A DNA stretch of 64,000 nt from Pyxidicoccus trucidator (GCF_010894435.1 NZ_JAAIXZ010000005.1:62001-126000); one strand, 5' to 3'. Counted from the first letter of the stretch, positions 16,331-25,055 are shown. Translations and numbers: made by a program. The notes: generated by a model not told the origin, from the sequence alone.

Positions 16331-18573
16331 TGGCCATCAAGCTTGAAGAGCTCGAGGCGAAGCAGGGCTTCTCCTACGCGGTGGAGGACGGCGGCGTCGC
16401 CGTCATCACGTACGACCTGCCGGACTCGCCGGTGAACACGCTGTCGCCGGAGACGGGCGAGGCCTTCACGCGCCTGATGACGCGCGCGGAGCGCGAGCCC
16501 GAGGTGAAGTCCGTGGTCTTCATCTCCGGCAAGAAGGACAGCTTCGTCGCCGGGGCGAAAATCGACTTCCTGCAGACCATCAAGACGGCGGAGGAGGCCA
16601 CCGCCATCAGCCGCAACGGCCAGGAGGGCTTCGACCGGCTGGACGCCTTCCCCAAGCCCGTCGTCGCCGCCATCCACGGCGCGTGCCTGGGCGGTGGGCT
16701 GGAGTGGGCCCTGGCGTGTGACTACCGCATCGCCACGGACAGCCCGAAGACGTCGCTCGGCCTGCCCGAAGTCCAACTGGGCCTGATTCCGGGCGCTGGC
16801 GGCACCCAGCGGCTGCCCGCGCTCATCGGCGTGCAGGCGGCGCTGGACCTCATCCTCACCGGCAAGAGCCTCAAGCCCGCCAAGGCGAAGAAGCTGGGCG
16901 TGGTGGACGAGGTGGTGCCGGTGCCGCTCCTACGCAAGCTCGCCGTGCAGCGCGCGAGGGAGCTGGCCGAGGGCACGCTGAAGGTGGAGCGCAAGCACGG
17001 CCAGGGCTTCAAGGGCGTGGTGTCCGGCGGCAAGACGAAGGGGCTCGCGGGCTTCTTCCAGGGACTGGCCAACAAGGAGCTGTGGGCCGAGGTGGCACTG
17101 GAGGACAACCCGCTGGGCCGCAAGCTCGTCTTCGACGAGGCGCGCAAGCAGCTCCTCAAGAAGACGCGCGGCCGCTACCCGGCGCCGGAGAAGGCGCTCC
17201 AGGTGATTCGCACGGGCCTGGAGTCCGGGCACAAGGCGGGCCAGGAGGCCGAGGCGAAGGCGTTCGGCGAGCTGGTGGTGTCGGACGTCTCCAAGCGGCT
17301 GGTGGAAATCTTCTTCGCGACGACGGCGCTGAAGAAGGAGAACGGCACCTCCAACCCCAGCGTGAAGCCGCGCGAGGTGAAGAAGGTGGCGGTGCTGGGC
17401 GGCGGCCTCATGGGCGGCGGCATCGCCTACGTGGCCAGCACGCTCCAGGGCGTGCCGGTGCGCGTGAAGGACAAGGACGACGCGGGCGTGGGCCGCGCGC
17501 TCAAGCAGGTGCAATCCATCCTGGATGAGCGCACGAAGAAGCGCTCGCTGACGCCCCGCGAGGCGGCGGCGAAGATGGCGCTCGTCACCGCGGGCACGGA
17601 CTACAGCGGCTTCAAGTCGGCGGACCTCGTCATCGAGGCGGTGTTCGAGGACCTGAAGCTCAAGCACCGCATCATCGCCGAGGTGGAGGCCGTCACGGGC
17701 GACTCGTGCATCTTCGCCTCCAACACCTCCAGCATTCCGATTACGGATCTGGCGAAGGGGAGCCGGCGGCCTGCCCAGGTTGTCGGGATGCACTACTTCA
17801 GCCCGGTGAACAAGATGCCGCTGCTGGAGATCATCACCCACCCGGGCACCGCCGAGTGGGTGACGGCCACCTGTGTCGAGGTGGGTCGCAAGCAGGGCAA
17901 GACAGTCATTGTCGTCAACGACGGGCCGGGCTTCTACACCTCGCGCATCCTCGCGCCGTACATGAACGAGGCGGCGTACCTCCTGGCGGAGGGCGCGGAC
18001 ATCGCCGAGCTGGACAAGGCGCTGGTGGACTTCGGCTTCCCGGTGGGGCCGATTACCCTCCTGGACGAGGTGGGCATCGACGTGGCGCAGAAGGTGGGCC
18101 CCATCATGGAGGCCGCGTTCGGCAAGCGCATGGCGGCGCCCAAGGCACTGGACAACGTCATCACCGACGGCCGGCTGGGCCGCAAGACGCAGAAGGGCTT
18201 CTACCTGTACGAGAACGGGAAGAAGAAGGAGGTGGACTCCTCCGTCTACGCGCTGCTGCCGCACGGCAAGGAGCGCAAGTCCTTCGACCGCGAGGAGATG
18301 GCGGAGCGGCTGGTGCTGCAGATGGTGAACGAGGCCGTGCGCTGCATGGGTGAGGGCATCCTCCGCAGCGCGCGGGACGGCGACGTGGGCGCCATCTTCG
18401 GCCTGGGCTTCCCGCCGTTCCTGGGCGGCCCGCTGCGCTACGTGGACAGCCGGGGCCCCGCCGAGGTGCTGCGCAAGCTGGAGCACTACCAGGACAAGCT
18501 CGGGGAGCGCTTCACCCCCGCGCCGCACCTGGTGGAGCTGGTGAAGGCGGGCAAGACGTTCTACCCGCGCTAA
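16330..18573 (+). CDS. fadJ: Fatty acid oxidation complex alpha subunit (enoyl-CoA hydratase/3-hydroxyacyl-CoA dehydrogenase, FadJ type)
   Basis: 747 residues. An N-terminal crotonase domain (about 1-310) carries the oxyanion-hole segment IHGACLGGGLEWALACDYR and the general acid Glu in LPEVQLGLIPGAGGTQ. A Rossmann NAD-binding domain starts at about 350 (VLGGGLMGGGIAYV), followed by the C-terminal dehydrogenase domain (VGMHYFSPVNKMPLLEII). It hydrates 2-enoyl-CoA and oxidises L-3-hydroxyacyl-CoA; FadI then completes the cycle. The TGATG overlap with fadI shows coupling. No fadR-like regulator or acyl-CoA dehydrogenase is adjacent in the window. Confidence 0.95.
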   Translation: MAIKLEELEAKQGFSYAVEDGGVAVITYDLPDSPVNTLSPETGEAFTRLMTRAEREPEVKSVVFISGKKDSFVAGAKIDFLQTIKTAEEATAISRNGQEGFDRLDAFPKPVVAAIHGACLGGGLEWALACDYRIATDSPKTSLGLPEVQLGLIPGAGGTQRLPALIGVQAALDLILTGKSLKPAKAKKLGVVDEVVPVPLLRKLAVQRARELAEGTLKVERKHGQGFKGVVSGGKTKGLAGFFQGLANKELWAEVALEDNPLGRKLVFDEARKQLLKKTRGRYPAPEKALQVIRTGLESGHKAGQEAEAKAFGELVVSDVSKRLVEIFFATTALKKENGTSNPSVKPREVKKVAVLGGGLMGGGIAYVASTLQGVPVRVKDKDDAGVGRALKQVQSILDERTKKRSLTPREAAAKMALVTAGTDYSGFKSADLVIEAVFEDLKLKHRIIAEVEAVTGDSCIFASNTSSIPITDLAKGSRRPAQVVGMHYFSPVNKMPLLEIITHPGTAEWVTATCVEVGRKQGKTVIVVNDGPGFYTSRILAPYMNEAAYLLAEGADIAELDKALVDFGFPVGPITLLDEVGIDVAQKVGPIMEAAFGKRMAAPKALDNVITDGRLGRKTQKGFYLYENGKKKEVDSSVYALLPHGKERKSFDREEMAERLVLQMVNEAVRCMGEGILRSARDGDVGAIFGLGFPPFLGGPLRYVDSRGPAEVLRKLEHYQDKLGERFTPAPHLVELVKAGKTFYPR

Positions 18574-18622
18574 GCGTTTGGAAGAGGAGGGCGGGAGACG
18601 TGCCATCTGGATGGCGAACCCA

Positions 18623-19957
18623 TCAGTGGCCCGTCCCCGCTCCGGGGAAGCGGCCCCAGGCGCGCAGCACGCGTTCCACGGTGGTCTGCAGGGACAGGTC
18701 CACGGAGACCACCAGCGAGCGCCCGTCACGGGTGACGTGGAGCTTCTCCCAATCCCACCTCACGTCCCGGGGAGACGCCTCCGTTGCTGGCCAGTGCACT
18801 CCGTCCAGGGCACCCACGAGGCGTGCCACGCGGGCGTCGAACTCCGCCTCCGGCAGCGCTCGCAGATGCTCCAGCACCTGCTCCAGCTTCACGGGCAGGT
18901 CCACGCGCTGCCCCGTGAGGGCCTGGAGCGCCGCGGCACCGCTGCTACCAGGGATGAAGGCAATCCCCTCCGGGCGCAGGATTGCCTGTCCGCTCCCCCA
19001 CGATTGACCCGTGCCTTGCAGAGACCCCGGGAGGATGAGGGGCGGCCCCGGGCGCGCGGCCCGCGCGGCCCCGGGCAGCGGTAGCTGACGGTGCAGCTCG
19101 AGGAGCACCGCCAGATGGGTCGCATTGCTCAGCTCTGGCATGTGGACCCGCACCTCCCCGTCCACGCGGACGCTGTCGGTGGCCAGCTCCAGGTGGACGC
19201 CTCCCGGGGGAATGCTGCTCAGGGGCACCGACTCAGCCGCGCCGAGCACGGGCTTCCACAACAGCCGTTCACGCGTCAGCCAGAAGCGTCCGAGCCTCGA
19301 CAGGGAGCGGAGCGCTCCCCAGAGCATGGGGAGGAACACGAATGCCGGAATCCCCAGCAGCGCCCATTTCCCAAGCACGTGACTGAGCTGAAACATCAAG
19401 AAGAGATACAGAAGGTAGGCCAGGAGGAAGAGGAGGAGCATCCACGGCCGCGAGTCCGAGTCCCGGGAGAAGGCCCGCCCGTTCTGCCAGCCCTTGAGGA
19501 CGACCACCTCACCGGGAGCCAGGGTGCGTGACACCTTCCGCCGCGCCAGGGCATCCAGGCGCGCGAGGCCGGCCTCCAGGGAGGGTGCCTCGGGCACGGG
19601 CGCGAGGGCCTTCAGCCGCCGCCGCACCAGGGCTTCGAGCCGGGTCCTGCACTCCTCCAGTTCGCGGAGGGTCCTCCGCACCGGTGTGTCCTCCGGCCAG
19701 TCTTCCGCAAGCGCGCGCCGCTTCGCGCGCTCCAGCGCCTCGGCCACCACCGGCTCGTGCTTGCGCCACTCGGGCACCAGCTCCGGGCTCGCGCGCAGGC
19801 GGCGCATCCACCGGCGGCTGCGCAGCACCACCTCCAGCGCTGCATGGCGCGCACGGGCGGCGTCGAGCACCTCCGCGCCACCCTCCAGGCGGCGGCGGAC
19901 GTCCTCGGGCGAGGGCCCTTCCCGTGCGGCGATGCGGGTCCGGCTGCGCTCGGTCAT
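18623..19957 (-). CDS. Hypothetical two-helix membrane protein
   Basis: 444 residues with no recognised family. The first 155 residues are Arg/Glu/Leu-rich helical repeats, probably a cytoplasmic coiled region. Two adjacent hydrophobic segments follow (WMLLLFLLAYLLYLFLMF and WALLGIPAFVFLPMLWGAL). The C-terminal 220 residues begin with a PH-like or bPH2-like strand pattern (RFWLTRERLLWKPVLGAAESVPLSSI) and continue with mixed alpha/beta sequence. The ATG at 19957 lies at the end of a 362-bp gap. It converges on fadJ, with only 49 bp between the stops. Membrane topology suggests both large domains face the cytoplasm. Confidence 0.7.
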   Translation of the reverse strand: MTERSRTRIAAREGPSPEDVRRRLEGGAEVLDAARARHAALEVVLRSRRWMRRLRASPELVPEWRKHEPVVAEALERAKRRALAEDWPEDTPVRRTLRELEECRTRLEALVRRRLKALAPVPEAPSLEAGLARLDALARRKVSRTLAPGEVVVLKGWQNGRAFSRDSDSRPWMLLLFLLAYLLYLFLMFQLSHVLGKWALLGIPAFVFLPMLWGALRSLSRLGRFWLTRERLLWKPVLGAAESVPLSSIPPGGVHLELATDSVRVDGEVRVHMPELSNATHLAVLLELHRQLPLPGAARAARPGPPLILPGSLQGTGQSWGSGQAILRPEGIAFIPGSSGAAALQALTGQRVDLPVKLEQVLEHLRALPEAEFDARVARLVGALDGVHWPATEASPRDVRWDWEKLHVTRDGRSLVVSVDLSLQTTVERVLRAWGRFPGAGTGH

Positions 19958-20319
19958 TGCGTGAAGAGCACCTTAAGGGTGGCACGGGCGCGGGAAAAGC
20001 CGTGCCAGGAGAAGGTCCTGGTGGAGAAGCGGCTGGAACCGGGCTCACGTCAGGCAGCACCCGCCACGACGGGGGACGGCGAGCCGTGACGCGGAAGGAA
20101 CGCTCATTCCGCAGGTCTCTGCCACCCCGGCCAGGCGAGGACGGGAGGGGAGAAATGCCAGTGGGAGGCCCTTCGGAAAAGGGCTGGCCAGGTGTTGGAA
20201 CCGCCCCCTCACGGGGCTGACACCCAACGCCTGCGCGGGGCACGCCACGTCATGCTCGGCGAGCACTGGCTGTACGCTGCTTGACCGGGGCGGCGTTCTG
20301 GACAAAGCCTGCCGGCCGA
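19958..20319. other. 362-bp intergenic region rich in hairpins
   Basis: No convincing gene was seen between the divergent starts. Inverted repeats include TGGCACGG/CCGTGCCA at 19980-20007 (12-nt loop), GCGGAA/TTCCGC near 20096-20117, GCCCTT/AAGGGC at 20168-20184 and GCCCC/GGGGC near 20203-20217. The region must contain both promoters. TTGACC at 20281 could be a -35 box, but no good -10 box follows it. Confidence 0.4.
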
Positions 20320-21453
20320 ATGGCCCGCTCCGCGTCCCGCAGCATCGCCCTCGTCACCCTGGCCGCCGTCGTGGCGTGCAGCGCCGCCGCCGCGGCCGGG
20401 GCCTGGCGCTACTTCCACAAGAACCCGCAGAACCCCGTCGTCCGCCTGGACGAGTACGTCACCATGGGCTGGGTGGCGTGGGACTCGAGCTGGTACATGC
20501 GGATTGCCCAGGAGGGCTACCAGTTCACCCCGGGCGAGCAGAGCTCGGTGGCCTTCTTCCCGCTCTACCCGCTGCTCATCCGCGCGGTGGAGACGCTGGG
20601 CCCCAACGTGTACCAGGCCGGTGTCCTCATCACCCTGCTGTGCGGCCCGCTGGCCATCATCACCTTCACCAACTGGGCGCGGAACCTCACGGACAACGAC
20701 ACCGCGCTGAAGGCCGGGCTGCTGATGGCCTTCTACCCGTTCACCTTCTATTTCTACGGCGCCATGTACTCGGACGCGCTGTTCGTCCTGCTGGTGGTGT
20801 CCGCCTTCCTGCTGCTGGAGCGCGGGCTGCTGCTGCCGGCGGTGCTGGTGGCGGCGGTCGCCACGGCGGCGCGGCCGGTGGCACCCGCGGTGGTGGTGGG
20901 TCTGCTGGTGCGCCGGCTGGAGTGGAAGCACGCGCGCGGTGAGAAGTGGACTGCGGTGGACTTCCTCCCGCTGCTCGCGGGGCTGGGCTTCGGCTGCTAC
21001 ATGCTCTTCCTCTGGCACAAGTTCGGGGACCCCTTCGCCTTCGTGAAGGTGCAGGGCGCCGCGGGGTGGGACCAGAACCCCGGCTGGCACACGTGGCTGA
21101 AGGTGAGCTGGTTCGAGCGCGTCATCCTCTCGCCCACGGACAAGCGCGAGGCGTTCCGTCTCGCGGCGCATGCCTTCTTCACGGTGCTGGCGCTGGCGCT
21201 GGTGTGGCCCACGCGGAAGCTGCTGGGGTGGGGCTACGCCGTCTACGTGCTGGCCATTGTCGGCCTGCCCGCGTGGTCCACGAAGGACTTCATGGGCATG
21301 GGGCGCTACCTGCTGTCCTCGTTCCCCGTCTTCCTCACCGCCGCGCTGCTGTTGCGGCAACGGCCGCTGCTGCTGCGAGGGGCGCTGGCCGTGGGCGCCA
21401 TCTCCGTGATTGTCCTCTCCTGGGCCTTCGGCGCGGACTACTACATCTCATGA
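20320..21453 (+). CDS. Membrane mannosyltransferase-like protein (PIG-V/GT-C type)
   Basis: 377 residues with about nine hydrophobic segments. After the first helix comes WVAWDSSWYMRIAQEGYQ, the acidic loop typical of GT-C lipid-linked sugar transferases of the PIG-V family, followed by FFPLYPLLIRAVE. Such enzymes move a sugar from a polyprenyl-phosphate donor on the outer face of the membrane. ATG 20320 was preferred to TTG 20281 because the basic N-terminus and first helix then begin correctly. The stop overlaps a methyltransferase start (ATGA). The GT2 enzyme and the deacetylase about 1 kb away may belong to the same glycoconjugate pathway. Confidence 0.78.
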   Translation: MARSASRSIALVTLAAVVACSAAAAAGAWRYFHKNPQNPVVRLDEYVTMGWVAWDSSWYMRIAQEGYQFTPGEQSSVAFFPLYPLLIRAVETLGPNVYQAGVLITLLCGPLAIITFTNWARNLTDNDTALKAGLLMAFYPFTFYFYGAMYSDALFVLLVVSAFLLLERGLLLPAVLVAAVATAARPVAPAVVVGLLVRRLEWKHARGEKWTAVDFLPLLAGLGFGCYMLFLWHKFGDPFAFVKVQGAAGWDQNPGWHTWLKVSWFERVILSPTDKREAFRLAAHAFFTVLALALVWPTRKLLGWGYAVYVLAIVGLPAWSTKDFMGMGRYLLSSFPVFLTAALLLRQRPLLLRGALAVGAISVIVLSWAFGADYYIS

Positions 21454-22118
21454 GCGCGCTCCTCGAGCAGGCCCTCTCCCTGTACTCGGTGCTGCCGGCC
21501 GCCGAGCGCTTCCACGTCCACGCGCGCGCCTCGTCCGCGCCGCTGCTGGCGGTGGCCTCGCGCACGCCCGGCGGCACGGTGGCGGACATCGGCTGTGGAC
21601 ATGGCCTCCTGTCCGCGCTGCTGGCCGTGGCCGACCCGCGCCGCACGGTGCGGGGCGTGGACCCGGACCCGCGCAAGGTGGCGTGGGCGAGACAGGCGCT
21701 CGCGGGGCTGCCCAACGTGCAGCTCGCGGAGGGCACCGTGGAGGAGACGCTCGCCACGGAGGCCCCCGGCACCTTCGACGGGGCGGTGGTGTGTGACGTG
21801 CTCTACCTGCTGCCCGAGGCGAAGTGGCCCGCCTTCCTGCGCACCGTGCACAGCCTGCTCAAGCCCGGTGGGCGCTTCCTGCTGAAGGAGGTGGAGGGGG
21901 ACGGCTCCTGGAAGCACCGGAAGGCGCTGGCGCAGGAGTGGGTGATGGTGTCGCTGCTGGGCCGCACGAAGGCGAGCGGCGGCATGGCGCTCAAGCCGCG
22001 CGCGGAGATGACGCGGTTGCTGGAGGACGCGGGCTTCGCCGTGGGCGAGGTGGTGGACCTGGGCCGCGGCTACACCACGCCCCATGTGCTCTACGTGGCG
22101 GAGGCGAAGCGGCCGTAG
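21450..22118 (+). CDS. Class I SAM-dependent methyltransferase
   Basis: 222 residues. Motif I is VADIGCGHGLLSALLA (about residues 40-55), followed by GVDPDPRKVAWAR (motif II) and AVVCDVLYLLPEAKWPAFL. The post-core LLKPGGRFLLKEVEGDG segment fits a small-molecule or lipid methyltransferase. The start overlaps the stop of the mannosyltransferase-like gene, so the two probably act in one pathway, perhaps methylating a lipid-linked sugar. The substrate cannot be read from the sequence. A short hairpin follows the stop. Confidence 0.82.
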   Translation: MSALLEQALSLYSVLPAAERFHVHARASSAPLLAVASRTPGGTVADIGCGHGLLSALLAVADPRRTVRGVDPDPRKVAWARQALAGLPNVQLAEGTVEETLATEAPGTFDGAVVCDVLYLLPEAKWPAFLRTVHSLLKPGGRFLLKEVEGDGSWKHRKALAQEWVMVSLLGRTKASGGMALKPRAEMTRLLEDAGFAVGEVVDLGRGYTTPHVLYVAEAKRP

Positions 22119-22129
22119 GGGAGGGGAGG

Positions 22130-22145
22130 CCGCTCTGCGGAGCGG
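22130..22145. terminator. Hairpin between convergent methyltransferase and deacetylase genes
   Basis: Stem CCGCTC/GAGCGG with a TGCG loop in a 36-bp convergent gap. It could serve both strands. There are no T-runs. Confidence 0.35.
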
Positions 22146-22154
22146 GATGCCGCG

Positions 22155-23015
22155 CTACGCCGCCGAAGCGAGGCTGCCGTAGGTGTGCAGCTCGATGCCC
22201 CGTTCGCGCAGCCGGGCCCTCACCCTCGGGCTCGTGAGCGCGTCCAGCTCGGCCTGCCAGCCATAGCTCCACACCGGGTCCTCCGGCACATGCGGCACAC
22301 CCTCACCCGGGTGGCAGCCCAGCTCGAAGTCCCCCGCCGGCAGCGCGTCCAGCGCGTCCAGCAGCGCGGCCTCGTCCAGTCGGCCCGCCTCGAACACGCC
22401 GCCCGCGCTCACCCGGCGCACCCCGGGCGCGCTCCACGGAGGCACGCGGGCCAGCACCGCCAGCACCGCGGCCTTCACCGCCGGGCCCGGCGCCCGCAGC
22501 CACTTCATCCTCGGCAGCGCATCCGGCCACCGCAGCGGCAGCCGCTCGCGCGCCGCCAGCGCCTCCACCACCGGACGCACGCCCGGCAGCAGGTGCAGGT
22601 GCTGGTGCCCGTCCAGGTGGTCCACCGCCACGCCCAGCGCGCGCGCCCGCTTCAGCTGCGAGGCCAGCTCCACCTCCACCTCCTCGCGCCGCACGGCCCC
22701 GGACAGCCACGCCTTCGCGAACTCCGCCCAGTTGCCCCTGAGCCTCCCGCCCGGCGCCACCGAGGGGACCGCATGCATGGGCGCCGCCGGAGGCAGCCGC
22801 GTGGACAGCGCGAGGTGCAGCCCCACCGCCAGTCCCTGGGCGCGCGCTCTCTCGGCGGCCTCGGGGGCCGTGGGGCCCATGGCCAGCAGGGTGGCGCTGG
22901 TGACGATGCCTTCGCGGTGCGCCCGGAGGATGCCCGCGTCCAGGGACGGGTGCAGCCCCAGGTCGTCCGCGTTCACCACCAGGCGCGTGAGCGGGCGCGC
23001 CACGCCAGGCCTCAT
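22155..23015 (-). CDS. ChbG/HpnK-family carbohydrate deacetylase
   Basis: 286 residues of the YdjC-like fold, which removes N- or O-acetyl groups from sugars in oligosaccharides or hopanoid precursors. Family features are VNADDLGLHPSLDAGI at the N-terminus (metal-binding Asp pair), LAVGLHLALS, and DHLDGHQHLHLLPGV with the His cluster. The C-terminal FELGCHPGEG segment is also typical. The ATG overlaps the stop of the upstream GT2 gene (ATGA), so it is co-translated with it. Together they may assemble and trim a lipid-linked glycan. The true substrate is unknown. Confidence 0.85.
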   Translation of the reverse strand: MRPGVARPLTRLVVNADDLGLHPSLDAGILRAHREGIVTSATLLAMGPTAPEAAERARAQGLAVGLHLALSTRLPPAAPMHAVPSVAPGGRLRGNWAEFAKAWLSGAVRREEVEVELASQLKRARALGVAVDHLDGHQHLHLLPGVRPVVEALAARERLPLRWPDALPRMKWLRAPGPAVKAAVLAVLARVPPWSAPGVRRVSAGGVFEAGRLDEAALLDALDALPAGDFELGCHPGEGVPHVPEDPVWSYGWQAELDALTSPRVRARLRERGIELHTYGSLASAA

Positions 23016-23806
23016 CCCCGCGCCGTGCGGCCCGTGGGCGGCACCGCGTGGAGCTGCTGCACCGACGGAGGCAGCCGCACCGGCTGCACCGGCGGCGACG
23101 GCGTGCGCGTCTCCGGGAACAGCCGCACCAGCTCCTTCACCATCTTCACGATGACGGACGGCGAGGCCAGCGTGGAGATGCCACGCGTGCGCGGGAAGTA
23201 GTCCACGCCCATCTGGAACACGCGGAAGCCCTTGCGGATGGCCTTCACCACCAGCTCGGCGTCGATGAACGAGCCCTGGCTGTGCAGCTCCATCGACTCC
23301 AGCACCCGGCGGTGCATCACCTTGAAGCTGAAGTTGACGTCCTTGATTTGAATGTCGAACAGCGACCGGATGAGCAGGTTGTAGACGAACGAGTAGACGA
23401 TGCGCTTCGGGCCCTCGCTCGTGCGGTCGAACCGGAAGGCGCAGATCATGTCCGCCTCCAGGTACTCCATCAGGTGCAGCGAGCGCTCCAGCTCCCGCAT
23501 GTCCCAGGGCAGGTCCACATCCGAGTAGACGACGATGTCCTTCGTCGACGCCGCCAGCCCCGTGCGCATCGCCCCGCCCAGCTTGAGATTCACCGGGTGG
23601 TGGATGACCCGCAGCTGTGGCACCTTCTGCGTCAGCGCTTCGCAGATTTCGCGCGTGCGGTCCGTGGACGCATCGTTGACGATGATGATTTCAAAGTCGT
23701 CCGTCAGCTTCGGCAGTACGTCCAGGGCACGACTCACCGCCCTTTCGACGTAGTCCTCCTCGTTCCAGGCGGGAAAGAAGAGGCTGATGCTGGGGTACTT
23801 GCCCAC
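23012..23806 (-). CDS. GT2-family glycosyltransferase (dolichyl-phosphate mannose synthase-like)
   Basis: 264 residues. The GT-A fold starts with ISLFFPAWNEEDYVERAV; the nucleotide-binding IIIVNDASTDRT and the metal-binding YSDVDLPWDMREL (DxD-type) segments are clear. It ends with a Pro-rich tail and has no C-terminal membrane helices. It likely transfers a sugar from a nucleotide donor to a polyprenyl phosphate or similar acceptor. GTG 23806 with GAGG 7 nt upstream was chosen over TTG 23833. It is the promoter-proximal gene of a pair with the deacetylase and diverges from a diguanylate cyclase. Confidence 0.85.
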   Translation of the reverse strand: MGKYPSISLFFPAWNEEDYVERAVSRALDVLPKLTDDFEIIIVNDASTDRTREICEALTQKVPQLRVIHHPVNLKLGGAMRTGLAASTKDIVVYSDVDLPWDMRELERSLHLMEYLEADMICAFRFDRTSEGPKRIVYSFVYNLLIRSLFDIQIKDVNFSFKVMHRRVLESMELHSQGSFIDAELVVKAIRKGFRVFQMGVDYFPRTRGISTLASPSVIVKMVKELVRLFPETRTPSPPVQPVRLPPSVQQLHAVPPTGRTARG

Positions 23807-23939
23807 GGGCGACCTCGGCAGTGAAGCGTGCAAGATTGAACGGGCTCGCTACCAGAGGGGCCCACCCAAATCAACGATGGGGGGTCGCACCCTGCCCCAC
23901 TCGCGTGCTACCGTGAAATCACCATTTTGCGGGGACACT

Positions 23940-24887
23940 GTGAACTCCAGGCCCTACACCCTGCTGGTAGTGGACGACTCGCAGTCGACGTTGCCCAGGC
24001 TGGCCCGCGCGCTGGGGCCGGAGGACTTCGCGCTCCGGCTCACCGCCTACGGGCCCGAGGTGTCCAGGCTGGCCCGAGAGGTGTCCCTGGTGGTGCTCTG
24101 CCCGGGCGAGGACCCCGCGGGCATGCTGGCCCTCCTGGACAAGCTGGCCCCCCCGGACGGAAGCCAGGGCACCCCGGTGCTGGTGCTCGCACCCCAGGAA
24201 CCCCGGAGCACCTGGCTCGCGGCGCTGAACCGGGATGCCGAGGTCATGTTCGACCCATGGGAGCCGGATGAGCTGGTCGCCCGGGTGCGCCGGTGCCTCT
24301 CCAGACAGGCGCGACTGGAGGCGCTCGCCTCCCAGGTGGGCGAGCTCCAGCGGCTGTCGTCGACGGACGGCCTCACGGGCGTGCACAACCACCGGCACTT
24401 CCAGGAGCGGCTGCGGGAGGAGTTCCGCCGGGCCCAGCGCTACGACGACGCGCTGTCGCTCATCCTCCTGGATTTGGACCACTTCAAGGATGTGAATGAC
24501 AGGTACGGCCACTCCGCCGGAGACGGGGTGCTGCGCGAGGTGGCCGCCGCGCTCCAGCGGGGCGTGCGCGAGACGGACCTGGTGGCCCGCTACGGAGGAG
24601 AGGAGTTCGCGGTGCTGTTGCCTCGTACCCACCTCGCCGGCGCCCTCACCGTGGCCGAGCGGGTGCGCCGCGAGCTGCGGGCCCTGCGCCTGGGGTCCGA
24701 TAGTACCCTGACGGTGACGGCCTCCCTCGGGCTGTCCAGCTTCCCCCACCGCACCGTCCTCTCGCCCGAGCAGCTCCTGCTCACCGCCGACGAGGCCCTC
24801 TACCGGGCCAAGCACGAGGGGAGAGACCGCATCTGCCTACACACCCAGGTCCCCCCGTTCCCGCCCCCTTCCTCGACGGGCGGCTGA
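23940..24887 (+). CDS. Diguanylate cyclase with receiver-like domain (GGEEF)
   Basis: 315 residues. The first 120 form a CheY-like domain (LLVVDDSQSTL), but the phosphorylatable Asp position reads VVLCPGED and the usual Lys is not clear, so it is probably a pseudo-receiver. A short linker leads to a complete GGDEF domain: STDGLTGVHNHRHF, DLDHFKDVNDRYGHSAGD, active site GGEEF at 219-223. An RETD inhibitory I-site lies five residues before it (210-213). It should make c-di-GMP from GTP and be feedback-inhibited. The GTG start follows GGGGACACT; an upstream in-frame ATG at 23877 is less likely. Confidence 0.88.
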   Translation: MNSRPYTLLVVDDSQSTLPRLARALGPEDFALRLTAYGPEVSRLAREVSLVVLCPGEDPAGMLALLDKLAPPDGSQGTPVLVLAPQEPRSTWLAALNRDAEVMFDPWEPDELVARVRRCLSRQARLEALASQVGELQRLSSTDGLTGVHNHRHFQERLREEFRRAQRYDDALSLILLDLDHFKDVNDRYGHSAGDGVLREVAAALQRGVRETDLVARYGGEEFAVLLPRTHLAGALTVAERVRRELRALRLGSDSTLTVTASLGLSSFPHRTVLSPEQLLLTADEALYRAKHEGRDRICLHTQVPPFPPPSSTGG

Positions 24888-24908
24888 CCCCGGGTCAAAG
24901 ACCCTGGG
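24888..24908 (+). terminator. Terminator-like hairpin after the diguanylate cyclase
   Basis: Nine-base stem with one mismatch (arms at 24888-24896 and 24900-24908, loop AAA), immediately after the stop and followed by TTGATATT. It has only a weak T-rich tail. Confidence 0.4.
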
Positions 24909-24964
24909 TTGATATTGACCCGTTTGGTGGGGGAGGGTCTATGCTGACTCACGACTTCTTGAGC

Positions 24965-24986
24965 AACGAGAGAGTTAACTCTCGTT
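24965..24986. promoter_or_regulatory. Perfect inverted repeat, possible activator site (UAS)
   Basis: Arms AACGAGAG (24965-24972) and CTCTCGTT (24979-24986) are separated by AGTTAA. The repeat lies about 55-80 bp upstream of the start predicted from the sigma-54-type promoter, a usual place for NtrC-type activator binding. The operon's own activator is a natural candidate to bind it. The surrounding DNA is unusually AT-rich for this genome. Confidence 0.55.
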
Positions 24987-25002
24987 ATTTCAAGGGTTTG
25001 CT

Positions 25003-25032
25003 TTGCAACGGCTTTTGGCAGGCCCGTTGCAA
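25003..25032 (+). promoter_or_regulatory. Sigma-54-type promoter overlapped by an inverted repeat
   Basis: TTGGCA (-24, GG at 25017-25018) and TTGCA (-12, GC at 25029-25030) are separated by exactly 10 bases between GG and GC, matching the sigma-54 consensus TGGCAC-N5-TTGC. Transcription would begin near 25042, just before ATG 25056. Arms TTGCAACGG (25003-25011) and CCGTTGCAA (25024-25032) form a perfect 9-bp inverted repeat covering the -12 element, a possible operator. Confidence 0.65.
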
Positions 25033-25055
25033 TTGTCGTGAGGCAGAAAGAATCC

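Noticed and set aside
25038..25055. GTG 25038 as the start of the hybrid kinase
   Set aside because: It lies upstream of the transcription start predicted from the sigma-54-type promoter; ATG 25056 fits better.
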